Positions 24,692 through 34,451 of a stretch of 64,000 nt of DNA are shown here, piece after piece. A program made the translations under genes and the position numbers. Location of the stretch: positions 10,576-74,575 of the forward strand of contig JAZRJL010000013.1 in NCBI GenBank assembly GCA_045645805.1. Reading direction: 5' to 3'. The stretch's first letter is position 1, and each line of letters begins with the position of its first letter. The notes beneath the pieces were generated by a model that was not told the origin of the DNA, ran no database searches, and was given only the letters and a program-made list of their open reading frames with translations. This DNA comes from SIG440 sp045645805. GTDB taxonomy: Bacteria; Bacillota; Clostridia; Monoglobales; Monoglobaceae.

Positions 24692-26080
24692 ATGGAGAAT
24701 ATAATGACATTGACTCAGCTTGCCAATGCTTGCGGTGGTCAGCTGATTTGTGCTGATGGCGAAAAAACAGTTTCGGATATAGTTACCGACAGCCGGAAAA
24801 TCTGTGAAGGGACAGTTTTTGTAGCACTTTGCGGAGAGAAGTTTGACGGGCATAATTTTGTAGAACAAAGCTTTTCGCAGGGGGCAATTTGCTGTGTTGT
24901 AAATAAAGACTTTGAAGAAGACAGGGATATGCCACTTATAAAGGTTGAAAACACCTATGCAGCACTTCGGGACATTGCAGCGTATTACCGCAGCAGATTT
25001 GATATTCCGGCAGTGGCGATTACCGGAAGTGTAGGTAAAACAAGTACCAAGGATATGGTTGCATCGGTACTGGAGAAGCATTACAACGTCTTAAAAACCG
25101 AGGGCAATTTTAACAATGAAATTGGCTTGCCTCTTACAACGTTCAGACTTGGCAGCGAAAATGATATTGCTGTTTTTGAAATGGGAATGAGTGCTTTTGG
25201 GGAGATTTCAAGACTTACTCAAATAGCCGTACCCGAAACAGCAATTATTACCAATATAGGGTTTTCTCACATCGAGCATCTTGGCTCACAGGAGAATATA
25301 TTAAAGGCAAAGCTTGAAATTCTTGAGGGAATTCCATCGGGAGGAACAGTTATTTTAAACGGTGATGACCCGCTTTTAAATAGTGTAGTTGGCACACTTG
25401 CCTTTGAAACACTAACTTACGGAATTGAAAATCAAAGCTGTGATGTTGTTGCATTTAATATCAAAAAAAGTGCAGATGGCACAGAATTTGAAGTTAAAAT
25501 AGAAGAAAAAACATACAAGGTACAAGTAAATGTTCCGGGACTTCATCATGTTTACAATGCTCTTTCGGCAATTCTTACAGGTGTGATATACAATATGCCG
25601 GCAGAAGAAATAATAGCCGGTATTGCTGATTTCAAGCCGTCAGGAATGAGACAAAACGTAACGGTGATTGATGACAAGGTATTGATTAAAGACTGTTACA
25701 ACGCAAGTCCCACTTCAATGAAATCGGGACTTGAGGTACTTTCGGTTACACCGCCTAAATTTGCTGATGTTGATTTCAGACGGGTTGCTGTGCTTGGTGA
25801 TATGCTTGAACTTGGCGATTTTGCCGAAGAAGCACACCGTTCGGTTGGCAGACTTTGTTGTGAATACGACCTTGGATGCCTTATCGCAGTAGGACCTAAT
25901 GCAAAATTTGTTGCCGAGGGTGCAATAGAAAACGGGTTCAATTCATCAGAGCTTTATGTTTTTTATGACAATACATCTGCAAAAGAGCATATGTTGGATA
26001 TATTAAAAAGCAATGATGTAATATTATTTAAGGGGTCGCGTGGTATGCGGCTTGAGGAAATTGCAGACTTCATTGCATAA
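24692..26080 (+). CDS. murF: UDP-MurNAc-tripeptide:D-Ala-D-Ala ligase MurF
   Basis: 462-residue Mur ligase completing the pentapeptide. ATP loop ITGSVGKTSTKDM near residue 110, FNNEIGLPLT, and CYNASPTSMKSG in the C-terminal half. The start could be ATG 24692 or ATG 24704; the latter has GGAG with 6-base spacing, the former matches the MxNxxTL start common in homologues. It lies 12 bases after murE. Confidence 0.95.
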   Translation: MENIMTLTQLANACGGQLICADGEKTVSDIVTDSRKICEGTVFVALCGEKFDGHNFVEQSFSQGAICCVVNKDFEEDRDMPLIKVENTYAALRDIAAYYRSRFDIPAVAITGSVGKTSTKDMVASVLEKHYNVLKTEGNFNNEIGLPLTTFRLGSENDIAVFEMGMSAFGEISRLTQIAVPETAIITNIGFSHIEHLGSQENILKAKLEILEGIPSGGTVILNGDDPLLNSVVGTLAFETLTYGIENQSCDVVAFNIKKSADGTEFEVKIEEKTYKVQVNVPGLHHVYNALSAILTGVIYNMPAEEIIAGIADFKPSGMRQNVTVIDDKVLIKDCYNASPTSMKSGLEVLSVTPPKFADVDFRRVAVLGDMLELGDFAEEAHRSVGRLCCEYDLGCLIAVGPNAKFVAEGAIENGFNSSELYVFYDNTSAKEHMLDILKSNDVILFKGSRGMRLEEIADFIA

Positions 26081-26118
26081 AGCACAGTTATATAAAATTA
26101 ATTTTTTCGGAGGATAAA

Positions 26119-27096
26119 ATGATTAAATTGTTAATAATTGCAGCTGCAGCATTTTTGGTTGCTGCGATCAGTGGTCTGTTTTTAATTCCGTTTCTGATAA
26201 AGGTGAAATTTGGTCAGGAAATCCGTGAGGAGGGTCCTGCATGGCATCAGAAAAAATCGGGAACTCCTACCATGGGAGGGTTTATATTCATCATTGCAAC
26301 AGCGGTGTCGGTTGTTATCGGTGCATTTATTACCGAGGTAGGTGAGTATGCCGAGGATACAATGAGTCTTGCTGCAATGTTTTTTGCGGCACTTGGTTTT
26401 GGAATAATCGGATTTATTGATGATTACATAAAGGTAATTTTAAAGCGGAATTTAGGACTTCGTGCAGGACAAAAATTTTCACTTCAGTTTCTTATAGCAA
26501 TTATATTTGCTGTTTGGATGGTTGCCGCAGGATTGGTAGATACCGAAATACTGATACCGTTTACTGGATATTATCTTGAGCTTGGATATGTTCTTTATAT
26601 TCCGTTTGTTGTGCTTGTAATGCTTGCGGCGGTAAACAGCGTGAATCTTACCGACGGACTTGACGGACTTGCAGGAAGTATAACATTGTTTGTATCAATT
26701 TTTTACCTGATTGTATCGGCAATTGACGGTGCAACTGCTGTCTCTGTTTTTGCAGCATCTGTGGCAGGCGGAATTTTGGGATTTTTGCTATATAATAAAT
26801 ACCCTGCAAAGGTGTTTATGGGCGATACAGGTTCGTTGTTCCTTGGCGGTGCAGTATCTGCAATGGCTATATTTACAAAAAATCCTCTTGGGCTTTTGAT
26901 TGTAGGCTTTGTTTATGTTGCCGAGGCACTTTCGGTAATTATTCAGGTTGCGTATTTTAAAAAGACAGGCAAAAGAATTTTTAAAATGAGTCCTATCCAT
27001 CATCATTTTGAAATGTGCGGATGGAGTGAACGCAAGGTTGTTGGGATATTTTCTTTTGTAACAGTTGTATTGTGTATTGTAGGATATTTTGCATAA
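26119..27096 (+). CDS. mraY: Phospho-MurNAc-pentapeptide transferase MraY
   Basis: 325-residue integral membrane enzyme making lipid I from UDP-MurNAc-pentapeptide and undecaprenyl phosphate. About ten transmembrane segments; motifs GTPTMGG, FIDDYIKV, NLTDGLDGLA, FMGDTGSL and the C-terminal PIHHHFE. TCGGAGG lies before ATG 26119. Only 12-36 bases separate it from the following ftsW; murD, often found in this slot, is missing. Confidence 0.96.
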   Translation: MIKLLIIAAAAFLVAAISGLFLIPFLIKVKFGQEIREEGPAWHQKKSGTPTMGGFIFIIATAVSVVIGAFITEVGEYAEDTMSLAAMFFAALGFGIIGFIDDYIKVILKRNLGLRAGQKFSLQFLIAIIFAVWMVAAGLVDTEILIPFTGYYLELGYVLYIPFVVLVMLAAVNSVNLTDGLDGLAGSITLFVSIFYLIVSAIDGATAVSVFAASVAGGILGFLLYNKYPAKVFMGDTGSLFLGGAVSAMAIFTKNPLGLLIVGFVYVAEALSVIIQVAYFKKTGKRIFKMSPIHHHFEMCGWSERKVVGIFSFVTVVLCIVGYFA

Positions 27097-27132
27097 TTTA
27101 AAAAGTTTATGGCAGAAAGGAGGCTGAATGCC

Positions 27133-28353
27133 GTGCGGATAGTAAGAAGAAAAAGACATCAAAGGTCAGTAATCAGAAATTCACGACCCCCAAAAGCGGT
27201 GTCTGAAAGCAGAGTTTCTGAGCTTAAAATTCAGGGAATAAAGGAAACTATTAAAACGGTTGATAAGCAATTCCTTGCGTCAATTTACATTTTGCTGACA
27301 TTTGGTCTTTTGATGGTCCTTAGTGCCAGCAGTCCTGTGGCTTTTGCAAGCGGTGCTACAAATCATGACAGCTTTTATTATTTCAAAAAGCAGTTTATGT
27401 GGGCGTGTCTTGGCTCGGTTGCAATGATAGTTATTGCAGGCTATGATTACAGAAAATTAAAAAAATGGGCAGTTCCGGCACTTGGATTAAGTGTTTTGCT
27501 GTTGCTTTTGGTTCTTGTTCCGGGTATAGGAAGAAAGATAAATGATGCACGTCGCTGGATTTATATCGGACCAATCAACTTTCAGCCGTCAGAGGTTGCA
27601 AAGATTGCGACAATTGTGTTCTTTTCGTACAGCTTATCAAAAAATCACAAGGAGCTTTCAAGCTTTGGTGTATTTTTTATGTATATATGTATTATCGGTG
27701 TAATTGCACTTATAATTATGATGGAGCCGCATTTCAGCTGTACAATGCTGATTGCATGTACTGCATGCATACTTTTGTTTGTTGCAGGGGCTAAGCTGAG
27801 TCATTTTGCGATACTTGGCTGTGCTGCGTTGCCGCTTATAGGGGTTGTGATTGCAATGGCACCGTATCGTCTTGCCAGAGTTACAACATTTCTTGACCCG
27901 TTTCAGGATATTCAGGGCAGCGGTTGGCAGATTGTTCAGTCACTTTATGCTATTGGCTCGGGCGGAATTTTCGGGGCAGGTCTTGGTCAAAGCCGCCAAA
28001 AGTATATGAATATCCCTGAACCACAGAATGATTTTATTTTTTCTATTCTTGCCGAGGAGTTTGGCCTTATAGGTGCGATTCTTGTTTCGGTTATGTTTAT
28101 TTTCCTGATTGTAAGAGGAATAAAAATTGCACTTAATGCTCCTGACCTTTTTGGTACACTTCTTGCAACGGGCATTGTTGCAATGATAGCTATTCAGGCA
28201 GTTGTAAATATTGCCGTTGTTACCTCGTCAATGCCGGTTACCGGTATGCCATTGCCGTTTTTTAGCTATGGCGGTACAGCCCTTGCTATAACTATGGCAG
28301 AAATGGGGATTGTTTTAAATATTTCAAGGCACGGGAAAAACAAATTGCGTTAA
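27133..28353 (+). CDS. ftsW: SEDS-family glycosyltransferase FtsW/SpoVE
   Basis: 406-residue multi-pass SEDS protein, the peptidoglycan polymerase partner of the class B PBP upstream. A basic N-terminal tail is followed by about ten membrane segments; motifs include RRWIYIGPINFQPSE, the long GSGWQIVQSLYAIGSGG loop and SMPVTGMPLPFFSYGG near the C terminus. GTG 27133 is preferred to ATG 27109 because GGAGG (27119-27123) lies 9 bases before it. FtsW and SpoVE cannot be separated by eye. Confidence 0.92.
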   Translation: MRIVRRKRHQRSVIRNSRPPKAVSESRVSELKIQGIKETIKTVDKQFLASIYILLTFGLLMVLSASSPVAFASGATNHDSFYYFKKQFMWACLGSVAMIVIAGYDYRKLKKWAVPALGLSVLLLLLVLVPGIGRKINDARRWIYIGPINFQPSEVAKIATIVFFSYSLSKNHKELSSFGVFFMYICIIGVIALIIMMEPHFSCTMLIACTACILLFVAGAKLSHFAILGCAALPLIGVVIAMAPYRLARVTTFLDPFQDIQGSGWQIVQSLYAIGSGGIFGAGLGQSRQKYMNIPEPQNDFIFSILAEEFGLIGAILVSVMFIFLIVRGIKIALNAPDLFGTLLATGIVAMIAIQAVVNIAVVTSSMPVTGMPLPFFSYGGTALAITMAEMGIVLNISRHGKNKLR

Positions 28354-28376
28354 TTTTTGAAAGGGCGGTAAGGCTT

Positions 28377-29495
28377 GTGAGAATTTTATTTGCCGGCGGT
28401 GGAACTGCAGGACACGTAAACCCGGCGGTTGCTGTTGCAAATTATATAAAGGAAAAAGAACCCGACAGTGAGTTTTTGTTTGTAGGGACAAAGGACGGAA
28501 TGGAAAGCACTCTTGTTCCAAAACAGGGTTATGAAATAGAATTTATAAAAATTCACGGGCTTAAACGATCACTAAGCCTGTCAAATCTCAAGGTTATTGC
28601 TGAAATGCTTTCGGGCATAGCAAAGGCAAGGAGAATAATTAAAAGGTTTAAGCCTGATGCAGTTGTGGGCACAGGCGGATATGTTTCCGCACCTGTTCTT
28701 ATGGCGGCATCGGCAAAAAAGATTCCTACATTGGTTCATGAAGCAAATGCGTTTCCAGGTGTTACGGTAAGGCTCTGCTCAAGATATGCAGACGTGGTGG
28801 CACTCAGTATGAGCGATGCTGCAAAATTCTTAAAACCGGGTTGTCGGATTGAAATAACGGGAAATCCCGTAAGGCCTTCGATTCTTGCCTGTGATAAAAA
28901 AACTGCCAGGGAAAAGCTCGGTCTTGATGAAAGACGGACAGTTCTTATTTTCGGCGGCAGCCTTGGTGCTGAAAAGCTTAACGAGGTTGCAGTTGACTGG
29001 ATATCCCATATTGCACCGCAAAAAAGGTATCAGATTATAATGTCTACCGGCAAAAACAATCATTATCAAACCGTGATTAAACAGTTTAAAAATAACGGTA
29101 TAAATCTTGAAGATTATCCTGAAATAAGGATATCGGAATATATATATGATATGGATCTTTCCCTTAATGCCGCAGACTTAATAATTGCACGTTCGGGCGG
29201 GTCGGTCAGTGAAATGACAGCCTTAGGCAAAGCGGCAATCCTTATCCCTTCGCCGTATGTGGCAGGAAATCATCAGGAGCATAATGCAAGGGCTGTTGAA
29301 CGCTCGGGCGGTGCAGTGGTTATACTTGAAGATGAGCTGTGCTTTGAAAAGCTGAATACAGCCGCATCGGACATTCTTGAAAGTGATTCAAGGCTTAAAG
29401 CAATGAGTGAGGGTTCGCTAAGCATAGGAATAAAGGATGCAACTGATAAGATTTATAATATTCTTAAAAAGCTGATTGCTGAAAAAAATAGATAG
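28377..29495 (+). CDS. murG: UDP-GlcNAc:lipid I GlcNAc transferase MurG
   Basis: 372-residue GT28 glycosyltransferase making lipid II at the inner face of the membrane. N-terminal glycine-rich loop FAGGGTAGHVNPA, GTGGYVSAPV, GGSLGAEKLN, and the acceptor/donor region ARSGGSVSEMTALGKAAILIP followed by HQEHNA. The start is GTG 28377, after GGGCGGTAAGG. Confidence 0.96.
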   Translation: MRILFAGGGTAGHVNPAVAVANYIKEKEPDSEFLFVGTKDGMESTLVPKQGYEIEFIKIHGLKRSLSLSNLKVIAEMLSGIAKARRIIKRFKPDAVVGTGGYVSAPVLMAASAKKIPTLVHEANAFPGVTVRLCSRYADVVALSMSDAAKFLKPGCRIEITGNPVRPSILACDKKTAREKLGLDERRTVLIFGGSLGAEKLNEVAVDWISHIAPQKRYQIIMSTGKNNHYQTVIKQFKNNGINLEDYPEIRISEYIYDMDLSLNAADLIIARSGGSVSEMTALGKAAILIPSPYVAGNHQEHNARAVERSGGAVVILEDELCFEKLNTAASDILESDSRLKAMSEGSLSIGIKDATDKIYNILKKLIAEKNR

Positions 29496-29503
29496 AAAAT
29501 AAA

Positions 29504-29572
29504 GTAACACATCCAAAGCAAAAACATACTATGAAAGTGTGGCGGAAGTAATCCGTATTCTGGAGGTGTTAC
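29504..29572 (+). promoter_or_regulatory. Inverted repeat covering the murA ribosome binding site
   Basis: GTAACACATCC (29504-29514) can pair with GGAGGTGTTAC (29562-29572) with one mismatch, burying the GGAGG that serves the GTG start at 29574. A small CGGA/TCCG hairpin lies inside the loop (29543-29555). Confidence 0.5.
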
Positions 29573-29573
29573 G

Positions 29574-30824
29574 GTGAGTAAAATAGCGATTTGCGGAGGA
29601 AAACAACTAAGTGGCGAGGTATGGGTGCAGGGCTCGAAAAATGCTGCACTTCCTATTCTTGCTGCGTCGGTATTAAACAGCTATGACACGGTTCTTTCAA
29701 ATTGTCCTGACCTTAAGGATGTTGATGCGGCGTTAAAAATAATCTGTTGGCTGGGCGGAAAGGCGGCATATAGCGGTCATACGGTGACGGTTAATGCAAG
29801 GGATTTACATAAAAGCGAAATTCCTGAGAGTCTGATGAACAGTATGCGTTCGTCAGTTTTGTTTCTCGGACCGGTTCTTTCGCGAATGAAAAAGGCAAGG
29901 ATTTCCTATCCCGGTGGCTGCAGCATTGGTCTAAGACCCATTGATTTGCATCTTAAGGCTTTCAGACAGCTTGGTGTGTCGGTTGATGAAATTGGTGGAA
30001 ATATCTATTGCCATATGGGAAAGATGAAATCAGGCAGGATAAATCTTCTCTTTCCAAGCGTGGGGGCTACCGAGAACATTATGCTGCTTTCGGCGGTTTC
30101 GGATTGCGAGGTGGTAATTGCAAATGCTGCCCGTGAACCTGAAATTGTTGACTTGCAGAATTTCCTTAATGAGATGGGTGCAAAAATTTTTGGCGCAGGA
30201 ACAGAAACAATTCGTATTATAGGTGTTGAAAAATTGCGAGAAGTGCAGTATAATATAATGGCCGACAGAATTTTTGCGGCAACCTGTCTTTGTGCGGTGG
30301 CGTCCTGCGGTGGAGATGTTGTTTTAAAAAATATTAATCCCCAGCACGTTGAGCTTATGCTTGCAATGCTTTCGGGTGCAGGCTGCTGTATTGAAACAGG
30401 TGAAGATTATATACGTATAAAATGTACTGAAAGGCTTCGGGGTCTTGGCAAGGTTATAACGTCACCTTATCCCGGTTTTCCCACAGATGCTCAGGCACTT
30501 TTTATGTCGGCACTTTCAGGGGCAGAGGGGACTACTGTATTTGTGGAAAATATCTTTGAAAGCAGATACAAACACGTACCCGAGCTTTTAAAGATGGGTG
30601 CTGATATAATTGTTGATGGTCGGTTGGCAGCTGTTACCGGATGTAATTATATACAGGGTGCCAATGTTGAAGCACAGGATTTACGGGGAGGAGCTGCTCT
30701 GGTGATTGCAGGTCTTTCGGCAATAGGCGACACTGTTATATCGGGAATTGAACATATAGACCGTGGTTATGAGCATATTGAAGATACCTTTGCAAGGCTT
30801 GGGGCTTCAATAAAAAGAATTTAA
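29574..30824 (+). CDS. murA: UDP-GlcNAc 1-carboxyvinyltransferase MurA
   Basis: 416-residue enolpyruvyl transferase for the first committed step of peptidoglycan synthesis. N-terminal VQGSKNAALPILAAS with the catalytic Lys, and the flexible loop PGGCSIGLRPIDLH carrying the Cys attacked by fosfomycin (near residue 119), so the fosfomycin-sensitive form is expected. Start GTG 29574, with GGAGG at 29562-29566. Confidence 0.95.
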   Translation: MSKIAICGGKQLSGEVWVQGSKNAALPILAASVLNSYDTVLSNCPDLKDVDAALKIICWLGGKAAYSGHTVTVNARDLHKSEIPESLMNSMRSSVLFLGPVLSRMKKARISYPGGCSIGLRPIDLHLKAFRQLGVSVDEIGGNIYCHMGKMKSGRINLLFPSVGATENIMLLSAVSDCEVVIANAAREPEIVDLQNFLNEMGAKIFGAGTETIRIIGVEKLREVQYNIMADRIFAATCLCAVASCGGDVVLKNINPQHVELMLAMLSGAGCCIETGEDYIRIKCTERLRGLGKVITSPYPGFPTDAQALFMSALSGAEGTTVFVENIFESRYKHVPELLKMGADIIVDGRLAAVTGCNYIQGANVEAQDLRGGAALVIAGLSAIGDTVISGIEHIDRGYEHIEDTFARLGASIKRI

Positions 30825-30838
30825 TTAGATATATTAAA

Positions 30839-30862
30839 GGTGCACCCCGGATGTGGTGCACC
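30839..30862. repeat. GGTGCACC hairpin between murA and divIB
   Basis: The self-complementary octamer GGTGCACC occurs at 30839-30846 and 30855-30862 and can form an 8-base stem with an 8-base loop. No T-run follows, so it may be an mRNA processing or stability element rather than a terminator. Confidence 0.5.
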
Positions 30863-30916
30863 ATATTCTCCAAAAAAATATGGACAAGCATTTAAAATGA
30901 AAGGGGGCATTGCAAA

Positions 30917-31828
30917 ATGGCAGAAATTGCAGATTTTGAAGCAAAAAAGAAGCATATTATTAAAAAGAAAAAGCGTGCCAGGGCAAAAAGACGGCTGATA
31001 GTTTTTCTGTTTTTATTTGTTTGTGTTGGGATAATATTCACTGTCCTTAAAGCCCCTGTATTTAATGTAAAAGGCATAATGTGTGTGGGTCAGCAGGAGC
31101 TTTCTGAGGAAGAGATTATTAAAATTGCCGGCGCAAAAACGGGTGTTAACATTTTTACTACCGGTGTAAAGATAATGAAACGAAACCTTGCTGAAAATCC
31201 GCTTATAGCTGAAAGCAATGTCCGGCGCATATTCCCCGACAAAATAAAAATCTGGGTGCGTGAGGCAAAGCCGGTGCTTATGGCGGAAATGGGCAGCAGT
31301 ATTATTCTTGCTGATAAAAAAGGTCAGATTATAAAGACGATTGAAAAGGAGAGAATTCAGCAAAGTATATCCGCAGCAAAACTTGACGGCTTTGAGCCGG
31401 CATCAAATATTCCAGGTGAGTCAATTTACAAAAAAGATGATGCCGTGCACAGTAAAATTTCCGAATGTGCAGAAATACTTGAAAGGCTTGGAATGCTTGA
31501 AAAAGTAACAAAAATTTCGGCAAGCGACCTTTCGGATATCAGAATTGATTATGAAGACAGATTAAATATTCTGCTTGGTGATTACGAGAATATGGATTAT
31601 CGTTTGACATTTATAAAAAAGGTAATTTCAGAAAATCTGTCCAAGTATGAAAAGGCAGTTCTTGATTACAGAGGGAAAAATCTTTATGTAGGTCCAAGCA
31701 GTGAAGAACAGCAGACAGCTGAGAGTGAACAGCCCGAAAATGAAGACGCCAATGCAGAAACTTCTGATGGCGAGCCACAACAAACAAAAGAGCAAAAAAC
31801 GGAAGAAGAAACTCCGATACAAAACTAA
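30917..31828 (+). CDS. divIB: DivIB/FtsQ-type cell division protein
   Basis: 303 residues: highly basic cytoplasmic N terminus, one transmembrane helix (about residues 28-48), a POTRA domain (FNVKGIMCVGQQELSEEEI), the FtsQ/DivIB beta domain, and an acidic Gln/Glu-rich low-complexity tail. It is a divisome scaffold acting with FtsL and DivIC. Position after murA matches other Firmicutes. AAAGGGGG precedes ATG 30917. Confidence 0.88.
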   Translation: MAEIADFEAKKKHIIKKKKRARAKRRLIVFLFLFVCVGIIFTVLKAPVFNVKGIMCVGQQELSEEEIIKIAGAKTGVNIFTTGVKIMKRNLAENPLIAESNVRRIFPDKIKIWVREAKPVLMAEMGSSIILADKKGQIIKTIEKERIQQSISAAKLDGFEPASNIPGESIYKKDDAVHSKISECAEILERLGMLEKVTKISASDLSDIRIDYEDRLNILLGDYENMDYRLTFIKKVISENLSKYEKAVLDYRGKNLYVGPSSEEQQTAESEQPENEDANAETSDGEPQQTKEQKTEEETPIQN

Positions 31829-31858
31829 TAGAAGATAATAAGACAGAGGGAAACAAAA

Positions 31859-32608
31859 ATGAGTCTTGAAAAGAAACAAAAATTTCAGATATCAATATCC
31901 ATAGTGGTATTAATCCTTGTATTTGCCGTAACCTGGCAGATAAAGGGTGTACGTAAGACAAATGCTGTTCAGGGACAGATATCAAACCGTATTGAAACCC
32001 TGCAGCAGGATTATAAAACCGAGCTTGAAAAAAACGAAAAGCTTTTGCAACAGATTATTGAGCTTCAAAACGACTTGACAAAATATCGTGAGCAGGTTGC
32101 TCAAAGCGGCGGTGCAGCAAAAATTCTTAAAGAGGAGCTTACCCGGGCTGAAACATATGCCGGTCTTACCGATGTAACGGGAAACGGAATAATTGTAACA
32201 ATGAAGGATGGCGGAAACCAAGGTGTGGACGGGATAATATATAATGATGGCTACGGAATTGTTCACGACACCTATTTGCTTACAATAATAAATGAGCTGC
32301 GTGCTGCCGGAGCCGAGGCTCTTTCTATAAATGGTGAAAGAATTCTTGCTACAAGCGAAATAAGATGTGTAGGACCCACGGTAAGCGTAAACAACACAAA
32401 GCAGGCGGCACCCTTTGAAATAAGAGCAATTGGTAACCCGGATACTCTTGAAAATGCATTACGTATGCCGGGGGGCGCTATTGAGGGCGCATCGTTTTAC
32501 GGCGTAGAAGTAAGTATAAAAAAGAGCAATAAGCTTCTTATAAAAAAATATACCGGTGCAAGTACTTTCAAATATGCACAGACGGTTGAGCCGGAGGTGA
32601 CTGAGTAA
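31859..32608 (+). CDS. DUF881 (YlxW/YlxX-like) membrane-anchored protein
   Basis: 249 residues: transmembrane helix near residues 10-28, a coiled coil (about 40-90, IETLQQDYKTELEKNEKL), then the DUF881 domain with GNGIIVTMKDGG and NGERILATSEIRCVGPTVSVN. YlxW/YlxX genes lie between divIB and sbp/ftsZ in Bacillus. The precise function is unknown. The stop overlaps the next start by one base. Confidence 0.88.
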   Translation: MSLEKKQKFQISISIVVLILVFAVTWQIKGVRKTNAVQGQISNRIETLQQDYKTELEKNEKLLQQIIELQNDLTKYREQVAQSGGAAKILKEELTRAETYAGLTDVTGNGIIVTMKDGGNQGVDGIIYNDGYGIVHDTYLLTIINELRAAGAEALSINGERILATSEIRCVGPTVSVNNTKQAAPFEIRAIGNPDTLENALRMPGGAIEGASFYGVEVSIKKSNKLLIKKYTGASTFKYAQTVEPEVTE

Positions 32609-33114
32609 TGCTGTATCTTATAATTGCAGTTCTTGCAGGGATTTTGCTTGGACTTTTGATTCCTTACAATCTCAGCTCGTCAATGGTTTCATATGTGGCT
32701 GTTGCAATTATTGCGGCACTTGATTCGGTGTTTGGCGGACTTATGGCAAACTTTAATAAAAGGTTTAATATAAACGTATTTCTCATAGGCCTTATATCAA
32801 ATGCGGTGCTGGGTATATTCCTTACATTTATAGGTAATGTTTTGGGTATCAGTCTGTCTTTTGCGGTAATAATTGTTTTTGGTGTAAGAATGTTTAACAA
32901 CATGGCGGCAATAAGACGGTTGACTCTTGATAAGTATTTTGAAAAGCGTGCAAGAGACCGTGAACGTGAAAGACGGCTGCGGCTTGAAGCGGCACGTAAT
33001 GCGGATGATACCGAAGTTAATGAAAATGAGGATGAATCCATTGAAAAAAATGATAGCATAGCTGAAAATAAAGAAGAAAAAGTTGAAGATTATGAAGAAA
33101 ATCTCGAAAAATAG
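32608..33114 (+). CDS. sbp: Small basic protein (Sbp/DUF1290) with acidic C-terminal extension
   Basis: 168 residues: three or four transmembrane segments of the DUF1290 family (LLIPYNLSSSMVSYVAVAI; ALDSVFGGLMA), then a basic stretch of Arg/Glu and an acidic Glu/Asn/Asp tail of about 45 residues. Bacillus Sbp is about 120 residues, so the tail is extra. Function unknown; linked to ftsZ by position. TAATG overlap with the DUF881 gene. Confidence 0.85.
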   Translation: MLYLIIAVLAGILLGLLIPYNLSSSMVSYVAVAIIAALDSVFGGLMANFNKRFNINVFLIGLISNAVLGIFLTFIGNVLGISLSFAVIIVFGVRMFNNMAAIRRLTLDKYFEKRARDRERERRLRLEAARNADDTEVNENEDESIEKNDSIAENKEEKVEDYEENLEK

Positions 33115-33177
33115 TTGTATTTGTATGACGAAAGTTGAAATTTTATAACAAAAACGGAATAAATTTTAAAAATTGTA

Positions 33178-33206
33178 TTTACAAAAAAAAAATTCAGTGG
33201 TATACT
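33178..33206 (+). promoter_or_regulatory. ftsZ promoter
   Basis: TTTACA (33178-33183), 17 bases, TATACT (33201-33206) with an extended TGG. It gives ftsZ its own transcription in the 140-base gap after sbp. Confidence 0.7.
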
Positions 33207-33254
33207 ATTGATATATGTATACAATTGCGAAAGATATAGTTAGGAGGAATTATT

Positions 33255-34421
33255 TTGTTTGAGTTTGATACTGAAACCACAAGCCCGGCTAAAATAAAAG
33301 TTGTCGGTGTAGGCGGCGGCGGCAACAATGCAGTTAACAGAATGATTGACGCAGAAGTAAAATGCGTTGAATTTATAGCAGTTAATACGGACAAGCAGGA
33401 TTTGTCACTTTCAAAGGCGACACAAAAAATTCAGATTGGTGCAAAGCTTACCAAGGGTCTTGGCGCAGGTGCTGTGCCTGAGGTTGGTGCAAAAGCAGCT
33501 GAAGAAAGCCGTGACGAAATTGCACTTGCAATTCAGGACGCAGATATGGTATTTGTTACTGCCGGTATGGGCGGCGGTACAGGTACGGGTGCTGCTCCAA
33601 TCGTTGCAGAGATTGCAAAAGAGATGGGTATTCTTACTGTTGGCATTGTTACAAAGCCCTTCTGGTTTGAAGGTGCAATGCGTGCAAAGAATTCAGGTAT
33701 AGGTATTGAAAACCTTAAGGGTGCTGTTGATACATTGGTTGTTATCCCCAATGACAAGCTTCTTGCCATTGCTGAAAACAAAACACCCCTTACCGAGTCC
33801 TTCAAAATGGCTGATGACGTTTTGAGACAGGGTGTTCAGGGTATTTCGGACCTTATTTCAAGACCCGGTCTTATCAGTCTTGACTTTGCAGACGTAAAGA
33901 CCATTATGAAAAACACAGGCTATGCGCATATGGGTATTGGCAAGGCAACAGGTGAAAACCGTGCTCATGATGCTGCAACAAAGGCTATCAACAGTCCTTT
34001 GCTTGAAACCACCATTACCGGTGCAAAGGGTGTTATACTTAATGTTACCGGCGGTAGTGATTTGGGTATTCTTGAAATTCAGACAGCTTCTGAAATCATA
34101 ACCGAGGCAGCTGACAAGGATGCAAACATCATTATCGGTGCAATTATCGACGAAAGTTTGGGTGACGAGCTTCAGGTTACTGTGATTGCAACAGGATTTG
34201 AGGGCAAAAACAGTCCCCGCATCGACAAACCATCAATTTTTGGTGCAAACGAAGGTAAGGGAATTTTTGCCGCAATGCGTGAAGAAATGGACGAAAAAAA
34301 AACTGAGGACACCGCTTCGATAGTTGAAAAGCCTGTTGACAAAAAGACTGATTTTTACAACAAAGTGAGCGAGGATGACGGTATTGATGTTCCGATTTTT
34401 CTCAGAAAAAATCAGGATTAG
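33255..34421 (+). CDS. ftsZ: Cell division protein FtsZ
   Basis: 388-residue tubulin-like GTPase forming the Z ring. GVGGGGNNAVNRM near residue 15, tubulin signature GGGTGTGAAP near residue 105, T7 loop with DFADVKT. The C-terminal linker is short and ends with DDGIDVPIFLRKNQD, the conserved peptide that binds FtsA/SepF. The start is TTG 33255, with AGGAGG at 33242-33247 and 7-base spacing. ftsA is not adjacent. Confidence 0.97.
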   Translation: MFEFDTETTSPAKIKVVGVGGGGNNAVNRMIDAEVKCVEFIAVNTDKQDLSLSKATQKIQIGAKLTKGLGAGAVPEVGAKAAEESRDEIALAIQDADMVFVTAGMGGGTGTGAAPIVAEIAKEMGILTVGIVTKPFWFEGAMRAKNSGIGIENLKGAVDTLVVIPNDKLLAIAENKTPLTESFKMADDVLRQGVQGISDLISRPGLISLDFADVKTIMKNTGYAHMGIGKATGENRAHDAATKAINSPLLETTITGAKGVILNVTGGSDLGILEIQTASEIITEAADKDANIIIGAIIDESLGDELQVTVIATGFEGKNSPRIDKPSIFGANEGKGIFAAMREEMDEKKTEDTASIVEKPVDKKTDFYNKVSEDDGIDVPIFLRKNQD

Positions 34422-34451
34422 CTTTTAAATATTTATTATTTAAGAAAACTC

